In this document: in pieces, positions 24,485 through 33,992 of the stretch | Layout: every line of letters begins with the position of its first letter | Numbering within the stretch: position 1 is the stretch's first letter | Assembly (NCBI RefSeq): GCF_003669015.1 | Contig: NZ_CP033069.1 | Span: forward strand, 561,001-625,000 | Reading direction: 5' to 3' | Source: Acidovorax sp. 1608163 | GTDB lineage: Bacteria > Pseudomonadota > Gammaproteobacteria > Burkholderiales > Burkholderiaceae_C | Length of the DNA stretch: 64,000 bases | Notes under the pieces: generated by a model | What the model saw: only the letters and a program-made list of their open reading frames with translations | The model's database searches: none | What the model was told of the DNA's origin: nothing | Position numbers and translations under genes: made by a program

Positions 24485-27400
24485 ATGCAAGTCACATCGC
24501 CCGGCGCCGCCGCCGTGTGGGATACCCCCACCATCGAGCCCATCATTCCCTCATCGGTCGACGCCTACGACCCCGGCAACCCTGACAACGGCGGCACCCT
24601 GGACAGCCCGCCCCAGCAGCAGGACGGCAGCGCAGGCTACGACACCGTAGAAACCAAGCCCTTGCCACTAGGCCCCGCGCCGGGCTTTGAAATCCTCTAC
24701 ACCAAGCCCTTGCTGGTAGACCCCGCAACGGGTGAGGGGCTGGAGCTGATGCACACCAAGCCCTTGCAGATCAGCTTAGACGGCAGCGGCCCTGTGGATT
24801 ACGGCGTGAACAAACCGCTGCAGATCGACGGTGCGCAAGGCGTCGAAATCGCCTACACCAAACCCCTGCTGATAGACCCCGCAACGGGCGAGGGGCAAGA
24901 GCTGTTGCACACCAAGCCCCTGCAGATCACGCCCGAGCACGCTGCCCAGCAGGCCGCCACCCTGGGCCAACTGCCCCTGCCCCCGGGCATTGCAGCGCAA
25001 GTGGCCCCCACGCAGGCGGCCAGCCCCGACGCTGCCACGGCCGTGGCCGCCCCCAAAGCCAGCGCCATGGAAATTGCGGCGCTGGAGTTGTTGCTGGCAG
25101 AGCCCGCCAACCAGGAAATGATCGCCCAGTTTGGCCCGCCGCTGGCGCCACTGAACACTGGCACGGACGTGGGCCAAGGCATCCAGGCACGCTTTGGCAC
25201 AGACCTGGGTGCGCGATTGACGCAGCTGCAGGAAGCGCAAAACAACGTGCGCGGCCAATTCCTCAAAGCCCTGGACGAAGCCCAGCAACACCCTGGGCCC
25301 AATGTGGCTGGCAGCGAACTCATCGAGCGCCATGAAAACTGGCGAGACGGTGATGTAACGGAGAAGTCGCTCTATACCGTCACCTACCCGCCAAGCGCCT
25401 CTCAGGAAAGTGATCTCAAAGCAATCGACGAGCGATTGAAGTTTGGCATGAGCGGTCGCGTGGGCACCGATTGGCACATGACCGACCCCGCCGAATTCGC
25501 CAAAGCCTACGCCGCAGGCGACAGCCCCGCGCAAAAGGCGTTTGCCAGCTTGCACGGCAAGGAGCCACTGCAGTTCCACGAAGCCGAGGAATACGGCGGC
25601 GGTGACGCCGGGCCATTCATTAACCCAGCCTACTACACCCTGGGCGAAAGCAAGCTGGTCACGGGTGGCCAGACCGTGGACGACAACGGCAACCCTGGCG
25701 ACTGGCGTGACGCCACCCTGGAAAAAACCCAGCTCACCCCCGAACAAAACCGCAGGCTCATCAACAACGAATACCTGTGGTTTGACCCCGTCAACGGCTG
25801 GAGCACGGACCTGGAGAACAACATCCGGCCCAGCAACAGCTTCATCGACAAAGCCTTCCCCCTGGTGTTCGCTGGCGTCATGACGATGATGACGGCCGGC
25901 GCCTTCGGCATCACCGCCGCCAGTGCCAGCACCAGCCTGGGCCAAAGCATGGCCCTGGGCGCCATCAGCAGCGCCAACATGCAACTGGCCACGGGCGGCA
26001 AGATCAATCTGGGCAACATGCTGCGCTCGGCCCTGACAGCAGGCGTGACGTTTGGGGTGATGGACGTCTCAGGCGTGAGTGGCGCCCTGCAAAGCACCGA
26101 GCTGGCCACCCGCACCCTGGGCCACCTGGGCAAAGCTGGCCTGCAAGGCCTGCTGCAAGAAGCCAGCGGCGGCAAGTTCAAGGACGGCCTGACCAACAGC
26201 CTCATCTCCAGCGTGGCGGGAGAAGTGGGCAAGAGCCTGGAGAGCCAGATCACCGCGCTCAGCAAGGACGGGACGCTGAACGTGCAAGAAGCCAGCACCC
26301 TGCGCCTGATGAGCCGCGCCGCCAGCAGCGCCGTGCGCGTGGCAGGCAGTGGCGACGCAGCCGCAGGCTTTGCCAGTGACTTTCTTGGCGGGCTGATGGA
26401 AGAGAACAACCCGTTTGCAGGCAAAGCAGACGCTGGCGGCAAGGCAGACAAAACGAATAAGACCGAAAACACCGGCAACACCCGCCAAGGCGACAAACCC
26501 AACAACGAGTGGGTGCAGAACCTCGGCTCCAGCGACGTAGACCCCACCCAGGCCCAAGGCCTGCAGCCCGGGCGCAGCAGCCAAGGCCTGCGGGTCTCGG
26601 ACGATGCGCTATCGAACTGGAGCGATGAGATCGACGGCGGTATCCGCCTGAACGGCAGCATGGCCCCCGAGTCGCCCGCCATCAACGAGGCCGTCGTGGG
26701 CAAGGGTCAGGGTCCACTGGCAGCATTGGCCGCCGCCGGGCTCAGTGCCCAGGAGCAAAGGGCGGCCTACGGCCAGCTGCTGGCCAGTGGTCAGGTGCGG
26801 CTGAACGCGCAGGGCGTGCCCGTGGTGCAGCCGGGGCAGGTGCTGCGGTTTGACTTGTCGGATACGAGCGCGGCGCAGCTGGGTGGGCGGGCTATTGCGG
26901 CCGAGAGTGGGGGAAGGGCGCAGAGGGAGGCTCAGGCTGCGCAGCAAACCGCAGAGACCTACGCGGGAACCGGTGGGGGGCGCGGGTTTGTCAATCCGGC
27001 ACCCGCTTCAGAGCATGGACGTTATCCCTTTGCGGGGCGATCGACGATTACAGACCCCGCCGCTTACAGACCGCCTATGAGCTACGGCGAGCAAATGCAG
27101 CACGTCGGCGAGTTCTTTGGCGATGTGGGCATTGGTTCGGCGAAGGGGCTAGCTAACGCAATACCAGAAACTGCAGCATTGGCCTACCGCATGACCGGCT
27201 ATGCAGCAGCAGGCGTTGTCAGTTTGGTCGATACGGACATATCAGACCGGATGTTTGCCCAATACGAAAAAGTCACCGGCCGGGTGACTGAGTATGACAA
27301 CGGGCTGCAAGAGGCGTCGGGGACGATCGCTGGCTTGATCGGGCCGACTGCGGTGCTTCGGGGGGCTGTGGCGGTGGGGGGTATGCTCAGAGCCGACAAA

Positions 27401-27946
27401 ATTGTGGACGCTCTGCAGGTTCATGAGTGGTTGCCTGTGGTGGCTTCTTTGGAAGGACTGGGGGTTGGGGGTGTTTCAAACGGTGGCAAATCAATTCGCT
27501 TTAACTCGCAAGCAGATCCGTTGTTTGATTCGCTGGGGCATGCCAAGTTCTCACATCCAGAGGAATACCAAGCCATCATGGCTGATCTCCAGCGGAGCGG
27601 AGTCAATGTGAAAAATGGTGGAAGCGGAATAGCTTTCTCGCCTAACCCCGGCGGTGGAGCAAGAGGGAACGAAGTATTGCTTCCCGATGAGTTTTCTATC
27701 TCTGCTCTTCGCCATGAATATGGCCACTTTTTGGATCATCAAGCATTGGGGAATCCAAGGTATATAAAGTACTTTGAGAATCCAAGGTTGATTGTAAATA
27801 CGGAGAGAAGGCAATACCTCGGGGAAATTCGTTTCTCGCGTGAGGTCGGAGATGTTAATGCACGCAGGACTTTGATACAGAACTATCTCAATGAACGAAA
27901 TTCTATTGTCGAAAAATACTATCAGCGTCCATACGGAAAACGGTAA
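24485..27946 (+). CDS. polymorphic toxin with TKPL repeats, DUF637-like region and C-terminal zincin domain
   Basis: An 1153-residue protein. Residues about 57-150 hold six KPL(L/Q) units; a 52-residue block with TKPLLVDPATGEG is repeated (DNA offset 156 bp). The middle (about 455-540, LVFAGVMTMMTAGAFGITAA, then MALGAISSANMQLATGGKIN) resembles the DUF637 region of hemagglutinin-type toxins. Residues about 870-970 are a hydrophobic pre-toxin segment. The last 130 residues carry RHEYGHFLDH with HExxH at 1077-1081, the zinc site of a metallopeptidase, so the toxin is probably a zincin. No signal peptide or secretion partner is visible, and an in-frame stop lies closely upstream. Codon use turns AT-rich in the last 170 residues, a sign that the toxin module was swapped in. 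Confidence 0.75.
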   Translation: MQVTSPGAAAVWDTPTIEPIIPSSVDAYDPGNPDNGGTLDSPPQQQDGSAGYDTVETKPLPLGPAPGFEILYTKPLLVDPATGEGLELMHTKPLQISLDGSGPVDYGVNKPLQIDGAQGVEIAYTKPLLIDPATGEGQELLHTKPLQITPEHAAQQAATLGQLPLPPGIAAQVAPTQAASPDAATAVAAPKASAMEIAALELLLAEPANQEMIAQFGPPLAPLNTGTDVGQGIQARFGTDLGARLTQLQEAQNNVRGQFLKALDEAQQHPGPNVAGSELIERHENWRDGDVTEKSLYTVTYPPSASQESDLKAIDERLKFGMSGRVGTDWHMTDPAEFAKAYAAGDSPAQKAFASLHGKEPLQFHEAEEYGGGDAGPFINPAYYTLGESKLVTGGQTVDDNGNPGDWRDATLEKTQLTPEQNRRLINNEYLWFDPVNGWSTDLENNIRPSNSFIDKAFPLVFAGVMTMMTAGAFGITAASASTSLGQSMALGAISSANMQLATGGKINLGNMLRSALTAGVTFGVMDVSGVSGALQSTELATRTLGHLGKAGLQGLLQEASGGKFKDGLTNSLISSVAGEVGKSLESQITALSKDGTLNVQEASTLRLMSRAASSAVRVAGSGDAAAGFASDFLGGLMEENNPFAGKADAGGKADKTNKTENTGNTRQGDKPNNEWVQNLGSSDVDPTQAQGLQPGRSSQGLRVSDDALSNWSDEIDGGIRLNGSMAPESPAINEAVVGKGQGPLAALAAAGLSAQEQRAAYGQLLASGQVRLNAQGVPVVQPGQVLRFDLSDTSAAQLGGRAIAAESGGRAQREAQAAQQTAETYAGTGGGRGFVNPAPASEHGRYPFAGRSTITDPAAYRPPMSYGEQMQHVGEFFGDVGIGSAKGLANAIPETAALAYRMTGYAAAGVVSLVDTDISDRMFAQYEKVTGRVTEYDNGLQEASGTIAGLIGPTAVLRGAVAVGGMLRADKIVDALQVHEWLPVVASLEGLGVGGVSNGGKSIRFNSQADPLFDSLGHAKFSHPEEYQAIMADLQRSGVNVKNGGSGIAFSPNPGGGARGNEVLLPDEFSISALRHEYGHFLDHQALGNPRYIKYFENPRLIVNTERRQYLGEIRFSREVGDVNARRTLIQNYLNERNSIVEKYYQRPYGKR

Positions 27947-27961
27947 ACAACAAGGATAAAT

Positions 27962-28423
27962 ATGTACATACCAGTGGACCCTAAAAAAATATCCTCCTTG
28001 TGGGAAAATTTTGGCAAATCCCTTCAAATCGCAGATCATGCCGTTATCGTTTCTGCCGGAATTCTAACTGCAAATTCTGTCGCGCACCGCATGAGTCAAG
28101 CTGACGCAAATGACCTCATTGCTCGGATGAATGGATTGCCATATGTAAGAGTTGGAACGGCAAAAATGAATGCCGTCCCACCGCATTTCGGTGTTTGCTT
28201 AGATGCCTCTGGGAATAAGGCCATTTTAATGGAATTTATTGTTTTAGAGCACTCACCAGAGAGGTTGCATCGCGATCTTCATTTTATTATTGATTTTATA
28301 TTTTTCGAAATTCCTGCCCTTCAAGATTTCGTTATTCCTTTTTGTTTTGAGGGTGTAGCCATTCCCGGTTTAACATTTTTTGCCGACTTCGAAAACAAAC
28401 AAACGAGAGTTCATCGCGCATAA
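27962..28423 (+). CDS. probable immunity protein for the zincin-type toxin
   Basis: A 153-residue, AT-rich small protein that starts 15 bp after the toxin stop, behind an AACAAGGATAAAT leader. It is predicted cytoplasmic, without signal peptide; the middle is alternating beta (FGVCLDASGNKAILMEFIVL) and the end is aromatic (FIIDFIFFEIPALQDFVIPF). I do not recognise a family. Position directly behind a toxin C-terminal module, size and base composition are those of immunity genes in polymorphic toxin systems, so this function is inferred from context only. The decayed frame downstream could be a former second immunity gene. Confidence 0.6.
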   Translation: MYIPVDPKKISSLWENFGKSLQIADHAVIVSAGILTANSVAHRMSQADANDLIARMNGLPYVRVGTAKMNAVPPHFGVCLDASGNKAILMEFIVLEHSPERLHRDLHFIIDFIFFEIPALQDFVIPFCFEGVAIPGLTFFADFENKQTRVHRA

Positions 28424-28846
28424 CAATTTTGTAAAAATAATGGCGATGAATTATGATTAATAATTTCCATGAAAATAGTGATTTCAAATAAAAAGTGCAA
28501 TGCTCTGAATTTTTATATATGCGATCACCTAGGAAATGAGGCCAAAGATGAATTGTCACATTCCGCATGGTTGCATAGCGGTTGGGGGTTTGGTTTTGTC
28601 TTTTTTCCCTCGCCGCAGAAATTGTTTCCCCGAGAATTTCGGCGCAGGCTTTGAAAATATAGCCTTTTGCTAGGCTAAGTCCTGATGCTTTGAGTTTTGT
28701 TTTTTTGGTGTGACCGGCGCGAACCCATCGTGCGGGGATATATGGGTTAGGAGACTTCAGTCGAGGCGGCTCGATATTATAGAGATCGTGTAATCGAACT
28801 CCGAGGCTGGCAAAAATCACGACCTGATTCTAGTCATTTTCTGAAA
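28424..28846. other. AT-rich intergenic DNA
   Basis: 423 bp of AT-rich sequence behind the immunity gene. An open frame on the minus strand (to 28820) overlaps the immunity gene tail and has no recognisable features. I see no gene here; it looks like transferred or decaying DNA. Confidence 0.5.
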
Positions 28847-29134
28847 ATGCAGCCAAAGACATTGAATGATGCATTTGCCATTGGGCTTGCTGCCCTGACG
28901 AACGATGCTCGAATAGAACTGGCAGAAGTGTGATATGTCGATTCTCATGCTAAGTAAAAAACTGAATTTGAAAGAATAGTTGCTGATGTAATCGGCTTGA
29001 GTTGTGAGTCAAACGATGGGCTTTTAAAAGACGTCGGGTTAATCTACAGGGATAATTTGCATTTTCTTGAGTCAGACGGGCAAACGGCACAGCCACGCAC
29101 GGTTCTGCGGATTATGCTCACGGAAATGGCGTAG
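28847..29134 (+). pseudogene. decayed small gene of unknown family (two internal stops)
   Basis: One frame from the ATG at 28847 to a stop at 29132-29134 reads like a protein but is interrupted by two stop codons. The parts are MQPKTLNDAFAIGLAALTND, ARIELAEV-stop-YVDSHAK-stop, then KTEFERIVADVIGLSCESND and GLLKDVGLIYRDNLHFLE. Composition is that of a small soluble helical protein. Its place behind a toxin-immunity pair suggests an orphan immunity gene or another cassette remnant; this is inference and no family was recognised. The stops are substitutions, not homopolymer slips, so this gene seems truly dead. Confidence 0.45.
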
Positions 29135-29291
29135 ATGCCTTTCAGATGCCATAGAGTTAATTATTAACTGCCCCTTTCCGATCACAAAGCAAACACACGT
29201 CTCTTCAAGGCAAACTGGGCGCAACCCATGTGACTGACTATGGCGCCTGTGTAAATGCCAACTACCTAGCCAAACCGTGGATTGCGAAGCC

Positions 29292-29561
29292 ATGAAGTCG
29301 TTGAGTCGCCTTTTGCTAACCGCTGTCGGCTTGGCCCTTCTGATTGCGTGTGGTGTTTTATGGATTGCCCTCTCGCATAACACGCAGCAAGAGTTCTACG
29401 GATCCGAACTCGGTGTTGACTGGGAGGGGATTGCCACCCTGTGGGGCATGTCATTCGGTCTGGCCTTCGCGATCCTCACCGCCTTACTGTTCACAAGCAA
29501 GAAGGTGACGCAATCATTTGCTCACCGCAAGGCGAGAGCACAAGCCACTGAACGTCAATAA
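29292..29561 (+). CDS. small membrane protein, unknown
   Basis: An 89-residue protein with two hydrophobic helices: LLLTAVGLALLIACGVLWIA near residues 7-26 and ATLWGMSFGLAFAILTALLF near residues 48-67. The loop between them is acidic and the tail basic (SKKVTQSFAHRKARAQATER). The basic tail implies both ends are cytoplasmic. The ATG at 29292 is preferred to one at 29277. No family is recognised. It sits at the end of the toxin island and could be part of it or simply a neighbour. Its GC content is closer to the chromosome average than the toxin tail. Confidence 0.5.
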   Translation: MKSLSRLLLTAVGLALLIACGVLWIALSHNTQQEFYGSELGVDWEGIATLWGMSFGLAFAILTALLFTSKKVTQSFAHRKARAQATERQ

Positions 29562-30328
29562 GTAGATCGCAAGGACTTCGAGCTTTCGCAGGCGCTGGGG
29601 CTCGCTCTTGTCTTTTGTGTCTCCTTTCTCGCAGCTTTGTGGGTGCTGGGGTCAAGGGATGCTGGGGGAAGGTCTTGCCTTTTGCCCTTTCCCATAAAAC
29701 TCTGCTCCAGCGCAATTCAGCGGAGATTCTGAATATGACAAGACCCTTGCGAATCGAGCTCACTGGCGCCGTGGCAGCGGATTTTTGCATAAAAAGTGAT
29801 CCCAGCCCACTCCAGATAAGCGCTAGAAGCTATCAATTATGTAGCAATTCATCGACGCGCAGGCACTCAGCGACTTAGTCGCTTGCGATGCCCCGAGCCA
29901 TCGTTGGGCCGTTGCCCGGGCTGGGGATGGTCTTGTTACGGTGATGGGGTGGGAATGGCGCAGTAGGCGGTAGGCAGCAGCCAGCGCGGGCGTAGGGGCT
30001 GGCGGCAGCGTGCTGTGTGGGCCGGTGCTGGGCGGGGTCGGCCGCTAGCAGGCGGGCCTTGCGCGCGATCAGCTTTGCATTCCAGCCCGCTGCGCCCGTC
30101 TTCCACCCGTCTTTCGCCATGTTGGAGTGAAGTGAATTGCAATTAAAAGCAACATTCTTTTCACGCCCCCTTATGGTGCGGTAACACCTCCTGTTGCTTA
30201 TCTGCCATTGGGCCGCGAGCACGGTCGATAGGGATGGGGGTATTTGCTGTAATGGGCGGGTTTTGCGTGGCAGGGGATTATCTGTTACGCAAATTTACAG
30301 AAATATCGTTTTTCTACATAAGGCAATC
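29562..30328. other. long intergenic region before the porin
   Basis: 767 bp without a secure gene. It holds repeat copy G (29815-29850) and presumably the porin promoter close to 30329. A minus-strand frame of 81 codons (30120-29875, MAKDGWKTGAAGWNAKLIAR) is possible but has a Pro/Ala-rich tail and no family, so it is not called. The stretch 29730-29800 shows no structure I can name. Confidence 0.5.
29815..29850 (+). repeat. dispersed palindromic repeat, copy G
   Basis: Reads AGATAAGCGCTAGAAGCTAT, then CAATTATGTAGCAATT. It lies in the long gap before the porin gene. Confidence 0.7.
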
Positions 30329-31357
30329 ATGAAAAAGATCCAACTAACTGGCTTGGCTTTGGCTACTTTGGCGGCATGCGCTCCTACTTGGGCGCAATCG
30401 ACTGTGACGATTTATGGTGCGGTGGATGCTGCAGTGGGGAAGGACTTTCAAGTGGATGCTACTCAAATCCAATCTGGAAAAATTGGGTTACAGAGTTCCT
30501 CAAGGGTCAATCTTCAAGACAGTTATTTGGGATTTAAAGGTGCGGAGGATCTAGGTGGCGGGTTGAAAGTCGGATTTCAGCTGGAACAAAAACTCGATGC
30601 ATCGAACGGTGCTGCTGATCCTGAGGGTGCGTTTGCAAGAGCTTCCAATATTTGGCTGGGCGGGTCGTGGGGTCGTTTGACGCTGGGTCGCGGCACAACT
30701 CCCAGCTATAACGCTATGGCTTCTTGGGATTTAATGGGTGGTGGCAATCACTCGATTGCGAATAAATCTTTTGGAAGTGTTGGTTTTAATAATCTCAAGC
30801 GACAATCTAACCAAGTCAGCTATCGGACTCCACAAATCGGAGGGGTTGTCATCGAAGCTGCTTACGTGCCGAAAGATGAAAATCAATTTGCTGGCTTAAA
30901 TCGAAGTAAAGTCGACTTGGGTGCTACTTATGAGGCTGGACCTCTTACTGTTGGTGCTGCTTATAATAAAACTAGTGGGTTGGGTGCAAATTTTGCTTTG
31001 GGTGCGAAATATCAGTATCAAAATCTTGAATTTGCAAGCGCGTACTATCAGTCGCGCAATGGCGCTTTTTACCAAGATGGGACGCTCCGCTTGGTTCCAA
31101 ATGCAGTGGCTGAGGTTAGTGGCGTCACGTTGGGGGTGAAGGCTAATTGGAATAATTTCTCCGCTGGTTTGGATGTTGCTAGAGAGACTAAGGATGAATA
31201 TGTTGTTGGAGGGGTGCGTTTTGATAATAATAAAAAATATACGCATGCTGTAGTTAGTGGTGTTTACTCTTTGTCTAAGCGTACGCAGGCGTATTTCAAC
31301 TACGTTCGCTGGGTTGGTATAAGTGGTTATGGCATTGGGTTGAGCCACAGTTTTTGA
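30329..31357 (+). CDS. Gram-negative porin (Omp32-like)
   Basis: A 342-residue outer-membrane trimeric porin of the betaproteobacterial type. The signal peptide MKKIQLTGLALATLAACAPT ends at WAQ, and the mature start STVTIYGAVDAAVG is the family signature. DSYLGFKGAEDLGGGLKVGF and SNIWLGGSWGRLTLGR are the conserved second and third strands, and it ends in GIGLSHSF with the terminal Phe. It lets small, mainly anionic, solutes diffuse through the outer membrane. Start 30329 follows TAAGGCAATC. The codon use is AT-richer than in most of the window, as is common for highly expressed porins or transferred genes. Monocistronic. Confidence 0.92.
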   Translation: MKKIQLTGLALATLAACAPTWAQSTVTIYGAVDAAVGKDFQVDATQIQSGKIGLQSSSRVNLQDSYLGFKGAEDLGGGLKVGFQLEQKLDASNGAADPEGAFARASNIWLGGSWGRLTLGRGTTPSYNAMASWDLMGGGNHSIANKSFGSVGFNNLKRQSNQVSYRTPQIGGVVIEAAYVPKDENQFAGLNRSKVDLGATYEAGPLTVGAAYNKTSGLGANFALGAKYQYQNLEFASAYYQSRNGAFYQDGTLRLVPNAVAEVSGVTLGVKANWNNFSAGLDVARETKDEYVVGGVRFDNNKKYTHAVVSGVYSLSKRTQAYFNYVRWVGISGYGIGLSHSF

Positions 31358-31524
31358 TTTTGTGCGGCCTCTCATTCGTTTTGATCTTGCGGCTGTGTGG
31401 TTAGTTTTTGAAAATTTTGCTTGCTTGTTTTTCTGGTGAGTGATTGTTTCAAATAATGAATTTGAATGAGGATTTTTTTGTATGCTGTCTGGAAATAAGT
31501 TGCAAGAAATAATGCTTTCTTAAA

Positions 31525-33893
31525 ATGGCCGGCGATGTACCCTTCCCGGCCTTAGTGTCTCCATCACTTCCTGCGCAGCCACACGTGGGTGAGGGCCCTT
31601 CCCCGGTTCCTGAGGTACAAACGCCAGCCCCCGAAACGCCCCACATGCCCAACGATCCCTCTTTGGGCGCTTCTCCGGCTGGAAATGATCCAGCAGGCGT
31701 CGGCAAGCAGCCCGATGCTGGGGGGCATGGCGACACTTCTCCTTCCTCCAATCCGCTAGCCGATGGCTCCCGTGGCGACACGGGGGCTGCGGGGTCGCCG
31801 GACGCTGGCGGCACCGGGGGGCATGGGCAAGGCGGTTTGGATAGGAGTGGCGGTGCAGGTGCAGGTGCGGGTGGCCCCGGCATGGGCGGTGGCACCGGTG
31901 CTGGTGCTGGTGCTGGTGACTTGAGCGGGCTGGGTGGTGGCTTTGCGTCCCCCGATTTTTCGGGGGCGGTGGGCGCCGGTGGGGCGGGCTATTCCAGCGC
32001 TGGCGACGAGCGCCCGGTGGCTGGCTCCAATGTGCCTGTGGGCTATGTGCCTCAAGGCGGTTCGCCCACGGGCGGTAGCCTGCAAGGCGGCCAGGGGGGG
32101 GGGCTGCTGGCCAGACGGGGGCGGGACAGTCGCCGTTTGCGCAGGGGGCTGTGGGTGGCTCGTCGGTGCCGGGGCAAGGTGTGGGCTGGGGTTTTGGCGT
32201 GGGCCAGGGCGGCGGCCAAGGTGCAGGCCGTGGGCAGGGCGTGGGCCAGAACATGGGCCAAGGTGCTGGCCCGTGGCCGGGCGTTGGGGTTGGGGTTGGC
32301 GTTGGCGCCGTGGGTGCGGGTGTTTCGGCCCAGGGCCAGGGCGCTGGGGGCTTGTCTGCTGGTGTGGCCGCGGGTGTTCTGGCGGGCGTTTCGGTTGGCG
32401 TGGGTGTCAGGGGTGATGCTGGGGCTTATGCGTCGGCTTCGGTCTCAGTGAAGAGCACCGTGGGGGCGCCTGCTTTTCAGGCGCAGTCTGCTGGGTTGGC
32501 GAACACGCCTGCACAGTCGTCGTCTTCTGCGCAATCTCAAGCGCATTCCCAAACACAAACACAACAAGGCCAGGGGTTGGCATCGGCGCAGGCTGGTGGG
32601 GCCCAGAGCGCGGCTGCGCGCGGTGCGGGTGGTCAGGGTGTGCCTGCGGATGCCCGGGGCGGCGCGGTGGCGGTGGCTGCCGGGCGTGCGGGTGGGGCGC
32701 AGTCGGCGGTGATACAGGCGCAGGCTGCGTTGGCCCAGGCGGTGGGGCGCACGATGGCAGGGCAGATGACCGCAGGGGGCGCTGCGATGGCGTTGGCCCA
32801 GGCGCAGTGGGCGCTGCGGGCGTCGCGGCTGGGCGATGGGGCTGTGGCTGCGGGCGCAGACCGGCTGGGGGCGGCGCGTTCGCCCGAACTGGCGCAGCGG
32901 GCTGGGCGGGCCGATGGGGTGGCGCTGGGTGCGCGGCAGCGTCCCGATGGGGCGCAGGTGCCCATGCAAGGGCCGGGGCAGGGCCGTGTGGCCGATGGGC
33001 GGCGTGCTGATGCGCGCGGTGCTGAGGGGCCTGTGGTACGCCCTGGGCAACTGGCCCCTGCGATGGGTGCGGCCGTGGGCGATGCGGTGGCGCGTGAGGA
33101 TGGTGCGGCCGAGCGGCGTGCGCGGGCTGGCGATGCGGCGGAGGTGCCGCATGCAATGGCGATGGCCTTGGCTTTGGCGCCGAAGGTGCGGCGGCGGGCT
33201 TCGCAAGACCGTGTGGAGCGTGTGGAGCGTGATATGCCGCGCCACGGGGCGCCGGAGCTGGAGGACGAGGATTTGCTGGACGCCTGGGGCGATGGTGATG
33301 GCGACCCAGGTGATGGTGCCGATGGCGCGGATGCCGAGGCGGGAGCGGATGGGGCGCAGGCTGGGGCCGATGTGAGCCGGGAGGCGGCGGCCCAGCATTA
33401 CCGGGCGCTGTGGGTGTGGCTGCAGGCGAATGCGCAGCAGGTGCTGTTGCGTGAGCTGGAGGCGGGCCGTTGTGTGCTGGTGCTGGCGCCGCCCGATGTG
33501 TCGCACATGCGGCTGTGGGGCCATGTGCTGCGCCCCGATGGTGCGGGCGCAGGTGTGGCTGCGGGCTCTGCGGGCCAGGCATGGCCGTTGATGGCACGGT
33601 GGTCGGCCACGATGCCTGCGGACACGCAGTGGCGGGTGTGGCGTTTGCGGCAGGAGCTGGATGCGGCTGGGCGTTGGGGGCTGGGGGCTTCGCGGCCTGA
33701 TCGGCACACGCCGCTGCTGGTGGTGAATGGTGCGACAGAGTCTGCGGCGGGCGGGCCGGGCGCGTCTGAGCGCATTGCGCTGCAGGAGCCGCGCCGTTTG
33801 CGGCGGTTGCTGGGATCGCAGTGGACTTTGGTGGCGCTGCGGGTGCCGGTGCCGCTGGACGGTACGGGGGCGGCTGGGCAGGCTGCAGTTTGA
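31525..33893 (+). CDS. Gly/Ala/Gln-rich protein of unknown function (single frameshift at a G10 tract)
   Basis: About 789 residues when one base is added to the G10 run at 32094-32103. The first frame runs from MAGDVPFPALV to GGSLQGGQGGG; the second continues with AAGQTGAGQSPFAQGAVGGS. Residues 1-200 are Pro/Gly-rich and disordered, 200-560 Gly/Ala/Gln/Val-rich with many QAQ and GQG repeats, and 600-640 acidic. The last 165 residues look folded (SREAAAQHYRALWVWLQANA, LELEAGR-like ELEAGRCVLVLAPPDVSHMR, then WRVWRLRQELDAAGRWGLG). No signal peptide, membrane helix or known domain was recognised. The kinase gene begins 100 bp downstream, so it may be the same transcript. The frameshift could be a sequence error or a phase-variable tract. 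Confidence 0.55.
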
Positions 33894-33992
33894 TGGCGGT
33901 GTGGGCGCCGTTGATAGCGTTCGCGTCGTTGGTTGCTGCAGTGCCGTGATGCCTGCGCTGGCACCGTTTCAATGGTTTCAGATGGGGAAGAT

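Noticed and set aside
28332..28820. Minus-strand frame of 162 codons behind the immunity gene
   Set aside because: It overlaps the immunity gene antisense, has no ribosome site or recognisable features, and arises from AT-rich DNA.
29875..30120. Minus-strand frame of 81 codons starting MAKDGWKTG
   Set aside because: Possible start, but a Pro/Ala-rich tail, no family and no operon partner; left as uncertain.
32094..32103. G10 tract as proven phase-variation switch
   Set aside because: Six other genes show the same one-base loss in unremarkable short runs, so a sequence error explains it equally well; kept only as a possibility.
32407..33972. Minus-strand frame of 521 codons, Pro/His/Ala-rich
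   Set aside because: Antisense to the Gly/Ala/Gln-rich protein; composition is the mirror of that low-complexity sequence.
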